NCBI GenBank assembly: GCA_002364755.1 | Contig: DEZI01000035.1 | Coordinates: 1 to 64,000 of the forward strand | Direction of reading: 5' to 3' | Origin: Stenotrophomonas maltophilia | GTDB taxonomy: Bacteria > Pseudomonadota > Gammaproteobacteria > Xanthomonadales > Xanthomonadaceae | Length of the DNA: 64,000 nucleotides | Part shown: piece by piece, positions 22,787 through 30,098 of the stretch | How positions within the stretch are numbered: the stretch's first letter is position 1 | Layout of the letters: each line of letters starts with the position of its first letter | Program-made: the position numbers and the translations under genes | Notes under the pieces: generated by a model | What the model was told of the DNA's origin: nothing | Database searches by the model: none | The model's input: the letters and a program-made list of their open reading frames with translations, nothing else

Positions 22787-25381
22787 GTGTCCTTCCACCG
22801 CCGTGCCGTTCTTCCGCTGCTGATTGCCGCCGCCACCGTCCTGTCCTCGCCGCTGCCGGCGCGGGCCCAGAGTGCGTACTTCTTCCCGCAGGCCACCGAC
22901 GCTGACGCGTTCGATGCCGCCATTCCCAGCCCCGAGCAGTTCCTCGGCTACCCGATCGGCAGCCGCTACACCCGCCATGACCAGCTGGTGGCCTATTTCC
23001 AGGAACTGGCGAAGCACTCGGACAAGATCCGCGTGCAGGAGATCGGCCGCAGCTACGAAGGCCGGCCGCTGCTGATCGCCACCGTCACCGCCGCCGACAA
23101 CCAGGCCCGCATCGAACAGATCCGCCAGCAGCACGCCACCCTGATCGACCCGGCGCAACCGCGCAGCGCGGCCGGTGACAGCCCCGTCGTGGTCTGGCTG
23201 GGCTACAGCGTGCATGGCAACGAAACCTCCAGCGGCGAAGCGGCGATGCTGACCGCCTATTACCTGGTGGCCAACCGCAGCGCCGAAACCCAGCAGTGGC
23301 TGCAGCAGTCGGTGGTGTTGTTCGACCCGGCGCAGAACCCCGACGGCCGTGACCGTGCCGCCAACTGGCACAACGCCTGGGCCTCGGACCCGGCCTCGTC
23401 CGACCCGGCCGACAAGGAACATGTCGAACCGTTTCCGCAGGGCCGCACCAACCATTACTTCACCGATCTCAACCGCGACTGGCTGGCCTTGACCCAGCAG
23501 GACTCGCGGCCCAAGCTGGCCGTGTTCCACCAGTGGTACCCGAACGTGCAGATCGACTTCCACGAGATGGGCAAGGAGAGCACGTACTACTTCGAGCCCT
23601 CGCCGAAGAGCATGCACAGCCCGCTGATTCCGGCAGCGTCCTACGCGTTCAACAAGACCCTGGCCAAGTACCACGCGCAGTCGCTGGATGCGCTGGGCTC
23701 GCTGTACTACACCGGCGAGAACTACGACAACTTCTCGCCGGTGTATGGCTCGACCTATCCGGACTTCCACGGCGCGGTCGGCGTCACCGTCGAGCAGGCC
23801 AGCTCGCGTGGGCGCGTGCAGGAATCGGTGAACGGCCTGCTGACCTTCCCCTTCACCATCCGCAACCAGGTCGCCACCGGCCTGGGCACGGTGCGCGGTG
23901 CGGTGACCGAGCGCAGTGGCCTGTTCGACCTGCAGAAGGATTTCTTCCAGAGTGCACTGAAGCAGGCGGCACAACAGCCGGTGAAAAGCTTCGTGTTCGG
24001 CGATGCGCACGACCCGGCACTGACCCGGCGCCTGCTGGAACTGTTGCTGCTGCACCGCATGGAAGTGCGCGCACTGGATCGCACGGTGACGGTGGACGGG
24101 CAGCGCTTCGATGCTGGCAGCGCGTACGTCGTGCCGGTGCAGCAGGCGCAGTTCCGCCTGGTCCATTCGATCTTCGCCGAGACGCCGTCGATCAAGGGCG
24201 ACGTGTTCTACGGCAGCACCAGCTACGCGATCGCACCGGCCTACGGGGTGGCCTTCGCCGGCAGCCGCAGCCGCATCGACGGCGGCGTCCGCGTGGCCGA
24301 GCTGCCGCCGGTGCAGGGTGCGGTGAACGGCGGTCAGGCCGGCTTCGCCTACGCCATCGACTGGCGCGACTACAACGCCGGCCGCGCGCTGGCCGCGCTG
24401 CAGGCCAAAGGGCTGAGCGCACGCGTCGCGTTCAAGCCGTTCAGCAGCGCCACCGCGCAGGGCCAGGTCGACTTCGCCGCGGGTAGCCTGGTCATCCCGG
24501 TGGCCGGCCAGCCGCTGCAGGGCGCGGCGCTGCTCGAGGCGGTGACCGCCGCCGCACGCGACGCGGGCGTGCAGGTGCATGCCCTGTCCAGCGGCCGCAG
24601 CAGTGATGGCATCGATCTCGGCAGCGACGGCGTCAAGGCACTTCGCAAGCCGGCCGTGGCGCTGGTGATGGGCGAGGGCGTGGCTGCGACCGAGATCGGT
24701 TCGGCCTGGTTCCTGCTCGACCAGCAGCTGCACCTGCCGGCCAGCAAGCTGGATCCGCAGCAGCTGGGCAAGGTCGCGCTGGACCGCTACACCACCATCG
24801 TGCTGTCCGGCGGTACCTACACCGGCATCGACGCCACCGCCGTGGCCGCGCTGAAGCGCTGGGTGCAGGCTGGCGGCTCGCTGGTGACCTATGGCAGCGC
24901 GTCGAAGTGGGCGGTGGAACAGAAGCTGGCCGAGGGCGAATCGCTGGGCAAGGACGAGGAAGCGGGAGACGGCGACCGCCGCGCGTTCGGTGACCAGCGT
25001 GACATCGCCGCGATCGAGCGGGTGAGCGGCAACATCCTCAGCGCCGACGTCGATACCACCCATCCGCTGGCGTTCGGCGTGCCGCGCCGGCAGCTGGCGA
25101 TCAACAAGGAAAACACGGTGACGCTGCAGCCGAGTGCGAACCCGTTCTCGACGGTGGTGCGCATCGATGCGACGCCGCGGGTGAATGGTTACCTGTCCGA
25201 GCGCAACCGTGCGCGGGTGGCGGGGAGTGCGTGGTTGCTGGTGTCGGCGCAGGGGCAGGGCAACGTGGTGTTGTTTGCCGATGATCCGGCGCATCGCAAG
25301 TACTGGCACGGTACTGATCGCCTGCTGATCAATGCGATCTTCTTCGGGAATCTGGTGAATCCGGCCAAGGCGCGGGGGTGA
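22787..25381 (+). CDS. Secreted M14-family zinc carboxypeptidase-like protein
   Basis: 864 residues from a GTG start with GGGGAG six bases upstream. Signal peptide VSFHRRAVLPLLIAAATVLSSPLPARA. The M14 domain shows the zinc motif H143-G-N-E146, then QNPDGRDR, NHYFTDLNRDW, and a probable third ligand in QIDFHEMG. The region after about residue 350 is a glutamine-amidotransferase-like/accessory half (ALVMGEGVAATEIGSAWFLLDQQLHLP) seen in large bacterial M14 proteins. It would act in the periplasm or outside. It forms a likely two-gene operon with the preceding receptor. Substrate unknown. Confidence 0.82.
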   Translation: MSFHRRAVLPLLIAAATVLSSPLPARAQSAYFFPQATDADAFDAAIPSPEQFLGYPIGSRYTRHDQLVAYFQELAKHSDKIRVQEIGRSYEGRPLLIATVTAADNQARIEQIRQQHATLIDPAQPRSAAGDSPVVVWLGYSVHGNETSSGEAAMLTAYYLVANRSAETQQWLQQSVVLFDPAQNPDGRDRAANWHNAWASDPASSDPADKEHVEPFPQGRTNHYFTDLNRDWLALTQQDSRPKLAVFHQWYPNVQIDFHEMGKESTYYFEPSPKSMHSPLIPAASYAFNKTLAKYHAQSLDALGSLYYTGENYDNFSPVYGSTYPDFHGAVGVTVEQASSRGRVQESVNGLLTFPFTIRNQVATGLGTVRGAVTERSGLFDLQKDFFQSALKQAAQQPVKSFVFGDAHDPALTRRLLELLLLHRMEVRALDRTVTVDGQRFDAGSAYVVPVQQAQFRLVHSIFAETPSIKGDVFYGSTSYAIAPAYGVAFAGSRSRIDGGVRVAELPPVQGAVNGGQAGFAYAIDWRDYNAGRALAALQAKGLSARVAFKPFSSATAQGQVDFAAGSLVIPVAGQPLQGAALLEAVTAAARDAGVQVHALSSGRSSDGIDLGSDGVKALRKPAVALVMGEGVAATEIGSAWFLLDQQLHLPASKLDPQQLGKVALDRYTTIVLSGGTYTGIDATAVAALKRWVQAGGSLVTYGSASKWAVEQKLAEGESLGKDEEAGDGDRRAFGDQRDIAAIERVSGNILSADVDTTHPLAFGVPRRQLAINKENTVTLQPSANPFSTVVRIDATPRVNGYLSERNRARVAGSAWLLVSAQGQGNVVLFADDPAHRKYWHGTDRLLINAIFFGNLVNPAKARG

Positions 25382-25409
25382 GGCTGCACGCGCCTTGTTG
25401 ATGCTGGGG

Positions 25410-25515
25410 TGGGAGGCAGGGGGCCTCAGCCAGGACACGCCGTAAACCCATCCATGGGGGCTCGATGGCGCCATCCATGGCGCCAACGGTCCTGGCTGAG
25501 GCCCCCTGCCTCCCA
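25410..25515 (-). repeat. Large hairpin repeat, copy B
   Basis: Perfect 27-bp arms, 25410-25436 and 25489-25515, with arm sequence GGGAGGCAGGGGGCC and CTCAGCCAGGAC. The loop of about 52 bp contains CGCCGTAAACCCATCC, ATGGGGGCT and GGCGCCATCCATGGCGCC, matching the minus-oriented core of copies A, D and E. The arm is unrelated to those copies, yet the outer flank GACAGTTTCCTGCGG (25517-25531) is shared with copy D. It follows the M14 gene directly. Confidence 0.88.
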
Positions 25516-25565
25516 TGACAGTTTCCTGCGGGCGCGGACGCATCAAACCCAAGGCGGGAGCAAGG

Positions 25566-25643
25566 GCAAAAGCAAAAGCAAAAGCGAAAGCAGTGGCTTC
25601 GGCTTTTGCTCTTGAATTTGAATTTGAATTTGAATTTGAATTT
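25566..25643. repeat. Two hexanucleotide microsatellites
   Basis: (GCAAAA)x3 plus degenerate copies at 25566-25591, then (GAATTT)x5 at 25614-25643, separated by a short GCTTCGGC-containing spacer. Both are AT-rich islands in GC-rich DNA. Read as protein they give KAKAKA and EFEFEF runs, but no plausible gene encloses them. Such tracts are prone to slippage. Confidence 0.85.
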
Positions 25644-25700
25644 GATCCTTCTTCATCCGGCTACCCCGCGGGACAAGGAAGGCGCTGGAAATGTCTGAAG

Positions 25701-25886
25701 CGGATCGTGGCGGGGGGAGCGCGAAACCGTGAGGCGCATGGATGCGCCGACCGAGCCCCCATGGGTGAGGGCGCTTTGCTTGCGAAGCACTGCTTCGCAA
25801 GCGCCCGAACGCCCAGCCGCCAGCGGCTGCGGCGGACCGCGGAGCGGGGTTTACGGCGTGTTTCGCGCTCCCCCCGCCCCGATCCG
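25701..25886 (+). repeat. Large hairpin repeat, copy C, with enlarged loop
   Basis: 27-bp arms with one mismatch: 25701-25727 (CGGATCGTGGCGGGGGGAGC then GCGAAAC) and 25860-25886. The core GGCGCATGGATGCGCC...GAGCCCCCATGGGTGAG matches the family and TTTACGGCGT closes it. Between these two core halves about 75 extra bases are inserted, with their own hairpin (GGGCGCTTTGCTTGCGAAGC mirrored by GCTTCGCAAGCGCCC). Confidence 0.82.
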
Positions 25887-25933
25887 CCCCACGCAGAACC
25901 AACCGCCAGCTTCCAAACCTTGGTAGCCAGCAC

Positions 25934-25962
25934 AAAAAAAGGACGGCGCCTCAGCGCCGTCC
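25934..25962 (-). terminator. Intrinsic terminator of rhlE
   Basis: On the minus strand GGACGGCGC/GCGCCGTCC (25941-25962) is followed by seven T (25934-25940), about 50 bases past the rhlE stop. Confidence 0.9.
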
Positions 25963-26010
25963 CTCGATGGCCCCCCGCGCAGCGGGAAGCGCAACAACCG
26001 TCAGCTGGGA

Positions 26011-27435
26011 TCAGCCAGCGCGAGCGCCGCCGTTGCCGCCCTGGCCGCGGCCACGGCCGCCACCACCATTGCCGCCACCGCCACGACGCTGGCCCTGACC
26101 CGCGCCCGCACCGGCACGCTGCTGGCCATTGCCACCGCCCTCACGACGGCCGCCGCCGGCCTTCTTCGGACCCGCATGCGCATGGCGCGGCGCTTCACCG
26201 TGCGGACGACGCGCGTGGCTCTTGCGCGGTGCGCGCTCGCCGGTATCGTGCTCGGCCTTGCCCGGCGCACTGTTGCCCCAGCGGATCGGCGTCTGCAGCT
26301 CGAAGCCCGGCACGTCGCGGATGTCCATGTCGCGGCCCAGCAGGCGGGTGATCGCGCGCAGCAGCTTCACTTCATCCTGCGCCACCAGCGAAATCGCCTG
26401 GCCGGTCGCGCCGTTGCGGCCGGTACGGCCGATGCGGTGCACGTAATCCTCGGCGACCATCGGCAGGTCGAAGTTGATCACCTTCGGCAGCTCGTTGATG
26501 TCGATGCCGCGCGCGGCGATGTCGGTGGCCACCAGCACGGTCACGCGACCGGCCTTGAAGTCACCCAGTGCACGCAGGCGCTGGCCCTGGCTCTTGTTGC
26601 CGTGGATGGCCGCGGTCTTGATGCCGGACTTTTCCAGGAACGAGGCCAGCTTGTCGCTGCCGTGCTTGGTGCGCGCGAAGACCAGGGTCTGCTCGCGGCT
26701 GTCCTGCGCCAGCAGGTGCAGCAGCAGATCGCGCTTGCGGCTGCCATCGACCGGGTGCACGCGGTGGGTGATGGTCTCGGCCACGGTGTTCTTCGGCGTC
26801 ACCTGGATCTGTTCCGGGTTACGCATGAACTCCAGCGCCAGCTGGCGGATGTTGTCCTCGAAGGTGGCCGAGAACAGCAGGGTCTGGCGGTTCTGCTTCG
26901 GCAGCTTGGCGAGGATGCGCTTGATCGACGGCAGGAAGCCCATGTCGAGCATGCGGTCGGCTTCGTCCAGGATCAGCACTTCGATGCCGGACAGGTCGAC
27001 GCTGCGACGCTCCAGGTGGTCGATCAGGCGGCCCGGGCAGGCGACCAGCAGGTCGACGCCGCGGCGCAGGATGTCCAGCTGGTTGCCCATGCCGACGCCG
27101 CCATAGATGCAGGCGCTGGGGATGCGCAGGTACTTGCTGTAGCCGCGCAGGCTGTCATGCACCTGGGTGGCCAGTTCGCGGGTCGGGGCCAGGATCAGCG
27201 CACGCGGCTTGCGCGGGCCGCTGCGCACTTCCTGCGAAGCGGTGCCCAGGTGCTGCAGCAGTGGCAGGCCGAAGGCGGCGGTCTTGCCGGTACCGGTCTG
27301 TGCACCGGCCAGCAGGTCGCGACCGGCCAGCGCCAGCGGGATCGCCTGCTGCTGGATCGGGGTTGGGTTTTCGTAGCCCTGCTCGGCGAGCGCGCGCAGC
27401 AGGAAAGGCGCAAGGCCCAGGGATTCAAAAGACAT
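26011..27435 (-). CDS. rhlE: DEAD-box RNA helicase, RhlE type
   Basis: 474 residues. Motifs in order: Q motif GYENPTPIQQQAIP, motif I AQTGTGKT, GG near YGGVGMGNQ, motif II DEAD, motif III SATF, motif V RGIDI, motif VI HRIGRTGR. After residue 380 comes a basic, then Gly/Arg-rich low-complexity tail (GGGNGQQRAG, RRGGGGNGGGGRGRGQGG), an RNA-binding extension. RhlE helicases act in ribosome assembly and RNA decay. The ATG is preceded by GGAGC. The leader (27436-27500) holds a GTCTGTCC/GGACAGGC hairpin. Flanked on both sides by large hairpin repeats. Confidence 0.93.
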   Translation of the reverse strand: MSFESLGLAPFLLRALAEQGYENPTPIQQQAIPLALAGRDLLAGAQTGTGKTAAFGLPLLQHLGTASQEVRSGPRKPRALILAPTRELATQVHDSLRGYSKYLRIPSACIYGGVGMGNQLDILRRGVDLLVACPGRLIDHLERRSVDLSGIEVLILDEADRMLDMGFLPSIKRILAKLPKQNRQTLLFSATFEDNIRQLALEFMRNPEQIQVTPKNTVAETITHRVHPVDGSRKRDLLLHLLAQDSREQTLVFARTKHGSDKLASFLEKSGIKTAAIHGNKSQGQRLRALGDFKAGRVTVLVATDIAARGIDINELPKVINFDLPMVAEDYVHRIGRTGRNGATGQAISLVAQDEVKLLRAITRLLGRDMDIRDVPGFELQTPIRWGNSAPGKAEHDTGERAPRKSHARRPHGEAPRHAHAGPKKAGGGRREGGGNGQQRAGAGAGQGQRRGGGGNGGGGRGRGQGGNGGARAG

Positions 27436-27729
27436 TGAGATTGCTCCAAGTACAAGAAACGCCTGTCCGAAAGGACAGACGGGGGCAGATCAAACTGATC
27501 GGCTGACTCGGAGCGTTCCCGTGAACCGCGCTGCGAGAATTGGGTGCAGCCGGCACGGAGCGCAGGCTGGAATGCGTGACGAACGGCGTCGGAGTGGGGG
27601 CGGGCGAAGTGGGCGGACCCAGGTCGCCGGCGATCCCGGAGGGAAACGGACGGCCGCTGCAGACCCCGCAAGTCTAAACGATCTTGAAGACTCCACGCAA
27701 AAACCCCTGTTCAGGTAGGGGGGGTGTCT
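27436..27729. other. rhlE leader and upstream non-coding region
   Basis: About 290 bases without a gene. It contains a CTGTCCGAAAGGACAG hairpin (27465-27480) in the rhlE leader, 30 bases from the start codon, a possible regulatory structure. Beyond that I see only GC-rich sequence with no convincing promoter, up to the composite repeat D. Confidence 0.5.
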
Positions 27730-27962
27730 GCAGGGCTTGCAGCCCTGCACCCGCAGAAGCCACGTCAACGTCAAAAGCTGGGTATCTGAGGGTTGGCGGG
27801 GCGGGTCCGGTGGCAGGGGACGCCGCGAACCCATCCATGGGGGCTTGGTCGCCGCATCCATGCGGCTCACACCCCTGCCACCGGACCCACCCCGCCTTCG
27901 ACAGTTTCCTGCGGTCTGTTGGAACCTGCTGCTGATGGTGGGTGCCGACCGTTGGTCGGCAC
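27730..27962 (-). repeat. Composite hairpin repeat, copy D
   Basis: Minus-oriented 233-bp unit. From right to left: SMAG-like palindrome 27938-27962, linker, GCCTTCGACAGTT box (27894-27906), arms 27872-27896 and 27795-27819 (25 bp, one mismatch, GGCGGGGCGGGTCCGGTGGC-type), core with CGCATCCATGCGG and CCATCCATGGGGGC, linker, and terminal palindrome GCAGGGCTTGCAGCCCTGC (27730-27748). Head-to-head with copy E. Confidence 0.88.
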
Positions 27963-27972
27963 GGGGTCGGAT

Positions 27973-27991
27973 CCCGTTGCTTCGCAACGGG
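27973..27991. repeat. Small hairpin between composite repeats D and E
   Basis: CCCGTTGCTTCGCAACGGG, an 8-bp perfect stem, lies exactly between the two head-to-head units. Confidence 0.7.
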
Positions 27992-28026
27992 CTCTGACCC
28001 CAGAAGAATTTCGAGATCTGACAGAT

Positions 28027-28243
28027 GTGCCGACCAACGGTCGGCACCCACCAACAGTCGCCGGCCAACTGTCGAAGGCGGGGTACTGTGGGTTTGCGGG
28101 GTGTGAGCCGCATGGATGCGGCGACCAAGCCCCCATGGACGGGTTCACGGCGTCCCCGCAAACCCACAGTGCCCCGCCATCCCACGGAATGCAGGCTTTT
28201 GACGTTGACGTTGCTTCTGCAGGTGCAGGGCTGCAAGCCCTGC
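28027..28243 (+). repeat. Composite hairpin repeat, copy E
   Basis: Plus-oriented 217-bp unit. SMAG-like palindrome 28027-28051, short linker, box AACTGTCGAAGGC (28067-28079), arms 28077-28101 and 28154-28178 (25 bp, one mismatch; GGCGGGGTACTGTGGGTTTG type), core GCCGCATGGATGCGGC...CCCCCATGGACGGGTTCACGG, linker and terminal palindrome GCAGGGCTGCAAGCCCTGC (28225-28243). The arm differs from A and D, the core does not. It ends about 107 bases before the FAH-family gene. Confidence 0.88.
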
Positions 28244-28349
28244 CGCCCCCCACTACGGTAGGGTGGGCCGATGCCGCGCTGCAGCTTGGCTACTCAGCGC
28301 ATTTGATTACACTTGAAACTTGTTTGCCCACGACTCCGGACACCCACCC

Positions 28350-29339
28350 ATGAAGCTTGGTTCTTTGAAGGAAGGCGGCCGCGACGGCACCCTGATCGTC
28401 GTCTCGCGTGACCTGCGCCTCGGCGTCCGCGCCACCGGCATTGCCGCCACCCTGCAGCAGGCGCTGGAAGACTGGAGCCACATCGCCCCGCGCCTGAACG
28501 CCCTGTACGAATCGCTGAATGCCGGCGACGCCGATGGCGTGTTCGACCTCGACCCGCAGGCCCTGGCCGCGCCGATGCCGCGCGCCTACGAATTCGTCGA
28601 CGGAAGCGCCTACCTGCCGCACGTCGAGCGCGTGCGCCGCGCCCGTGGCGCCGAGGTGCCGGAAAGCTTCTACACCGACCCGTTGATGTACCAGGCCACC
28701 AGCGCCGGCTTCCATGGCCCGCGCGACGCGGTCAAGGTGGTCAGCGAGGAGTACGGCATCGACCTGGAAGCCGAGATCGTGGTCATCACCGACGACGTGC
28801 CGATGGCCGCCACCCCGGAACAGGCCGCCGGCCACATCCAGCTGGTCGGCCTGGTCAACGATGTGTCGCTGCGCAACCTGATCCCGGGCGAGTTGGCCAA
28901 GGGTTTCGGCTTCCTGCAGTCCAAGCCGCGCTCGGCGCTGTCGCCGGTGTTCGTCACCCCCGATGAGCTGGGCACGGCCTGGCAGGACAGCAAGGTGCAC
29001 CTGCCGCTGCTGACCCACATCAACGGGAAGTGGTTCGGTGCGCCGGAAGCCGGCGTGGACATGCAGTTCAATTTCGCCCAGCTCGTCGCGCATGCGGCCA
29101 GGACCCGTCCGCTGGGCGCCGGCACCATCGTCGGCTCGGGCACCATCGCCAACGAGGACACCAGCAAGGGCGCCTCCTGCTTTGCCGAACAGCGCGTGGT
29201 GGAAACCCTGCGCGACGGCAAGCCGAGCACGCCGTTCATGTCCTTCGGCGACGTGGTGCGCATCGAGATGCTCGACGCCGCCGGCAACAGCATCTTCGGT
29301 GCGATCGAACAGCGCATCGAGCAGGCGGCCAAGCCCTGA
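28350..29339 (+). CDS. Fumarylacetoacetate hydrolase family protein
   Basis: 329 residues. The metal-binding residues of the FAH fold are visible in FYTDPLMYQ, LEAEIVVI and LVNDVSLRN, and a SKPRSALSPVFVTPDELG segment is typical. It is longer than simple FAH-domain hydrolases and lies two bases before a maleylacetoacetate isomerase gene, so it is very probably the fumarylacetoacetase of tyrosine/homogentisate degradation (fumarylacetoacetate to fumarate and acetoacetate). hmgA and hpd are not in this window. Start MKLGSLKEGGRDGT fits the family. Confidence 0.85.
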   Translation: MKLGSLKEGGRDGTLIVVSRDLRLGVRATGIAATLQQALEDWSHIAPRLNALYESLNAGDADGVFDLDPQALAAPMPRAYEFVDGSAYLPHVERVRRARGAEVPESFYTDPLMYQATSAGFHGPRDAVKVVSEEYGIDLEAEIVVITDDVPMAATPEQAAGHIQLVGLVNDVSLRNLIPGELAKGFGFLQSKPRSALSPVFVTPDELGTAWQDSKVHLPLLTHINGKWFGAPEAGVDMQFNFAQLVAHAARTRPLGAGTIVGSGTIANEDTSKGASCFAEQRVVETLRDGKPSTPFMSFGDVVRIEMLDAAGNSIFGAIEQRIEQAAKP

Positions 29340-29341
29340 AC

Positions 29342-30022
29342 ATGGAGGCGGCATTGGACATCCCGGTCGACGACGGCCTCGTGCTGTACACCTACTGGCG
29401 ATCCAGCGCCGCCTACCGCGTACGCATCGGCCTGGAGCTGAAGGGCCTGGCCTGGGAGGGCCGGCCGGTGCACCTGGTGCGCGACGGTGGCGAGCAGCAT
29501 GCCGACGCCTACGCCGCGCTCAACCCGCAGCAGCTGGTGCCCACCCTGCTGCATGACGGGCATGCGTTTACCCAGTCGCTGGCGATCCTCGAATACCTCG
29601 ATGAGCGCTACCCGCAGGTGCCGCTGCTGCCGGCCGATGCGGTCGGCCGCGCGCGGGTGCGGGCGCTGGCCCAGCTGGTGGCATGCGACATCCATCCGAT
29701 CAACAACCTGCGGGTGATGCAGTACCTTGAGCGCCGCCTGGAAGCACCGGCCGACGCGCGCACGCAGTGGACCCTGCACTGGATGGCCGACGGCTTCGCG
29801 GCGATGGAAGCGATGCTCGCGGGCAGCGCGGATACCGGCGTGTTCTGCCACGGCGACCGCCCCGGTCTGGCCGACATCTGCCTGCTTCCGCAGCTCTATA
29901 ACGCGCACCGCTTCGGCCTGGACCTGGCGCCGTACCCGACCCTGCGCCGCATCGAAGCGGCCTGCCAGGCGCTGGACGCCTTCGACCGCGCACGCCCGGA
30001 AAACCAACCCGACGCCGCCTGA
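29342..30022 (+). CDS. maiA: Maleylacetoacetate isomerase (zeta-class GST)
   Basis: 226 residues. Glutathione-dependent cis-trans isomerisation of maleylacetoacetate to fumarylacetoacetate. The zeta-class signature is SSAAYRVRIGLELKGL (usually SSCSWRVR; the Cys is Ala here), followed by NPQQLVPTLLHDG and QSLAILEYLDERYP, and an all-helical C-terminal domain with DRPGLADICLLPQLYNA. It follows the FAH gene after two bases, so the two final steps of tyrosine breakdown are co-translated. Confidence 0.9.
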   Translation: MEAALDIPVDDGLVLYTYWRSSAAYRVRIGLELKGLAWEGRPVHLVRDGGEQHADAYAALNPQQLVPTLLHDGHAFTQSLAILEYLDERYPQVPLLPADAVGRARVRALAQLVACDIHPINNLRVMQYLERRLEAPADARTQWTLHWMADGFAAMEAMLAGSADTGVFCHGDRPGLADICLLPQLYNAHRFGLDLAPYPTLRRIEAACQALDAFDRARPENQPDAA

Positions 30023-30036
30023 CCGGCCCCTGCGCT

Positions 30037-30098
30037 CGCCGGGCATGGCCCGGCGCTACTGGTCCTCGCCCGGTGGTAGCGCCGGGCCATGCCCGGCG
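30037..30098. repeat. SMAG pair at the 3' end of the uracil-DNA glycosylase gene
   Basis: 30037-30059 (minus) and 30076-30098 (plus), both CGCCGGGC stems. The GTAG of the first supplies the TAG stop (30056-30058) of the minus-strand gene. The second is inside the coding frame and encodes residues AGHGPALPP of its C terminus. Confidence 0.88.

Noticed and set aside
22703..25552. 949-codon frame opposite the M14 peptidase
   Set aside because: Antisense to a gene with clear signal peptide and catalytic motifs, and it reads through the copy B hairpin.
25515..26351. Open frame with KAKAKA and EFEFEF runs
   Set aside because: Product of microsatellites and a hairpin repeat; runs antisense into rhlE and has no ribosome site.
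27521..28353. Several 60-250 codon frames through repeats D and E
   Set aside because: They are created by the palindromic repeats, occur on both strands, and share the same low-complexity peptides at every repeat copy.
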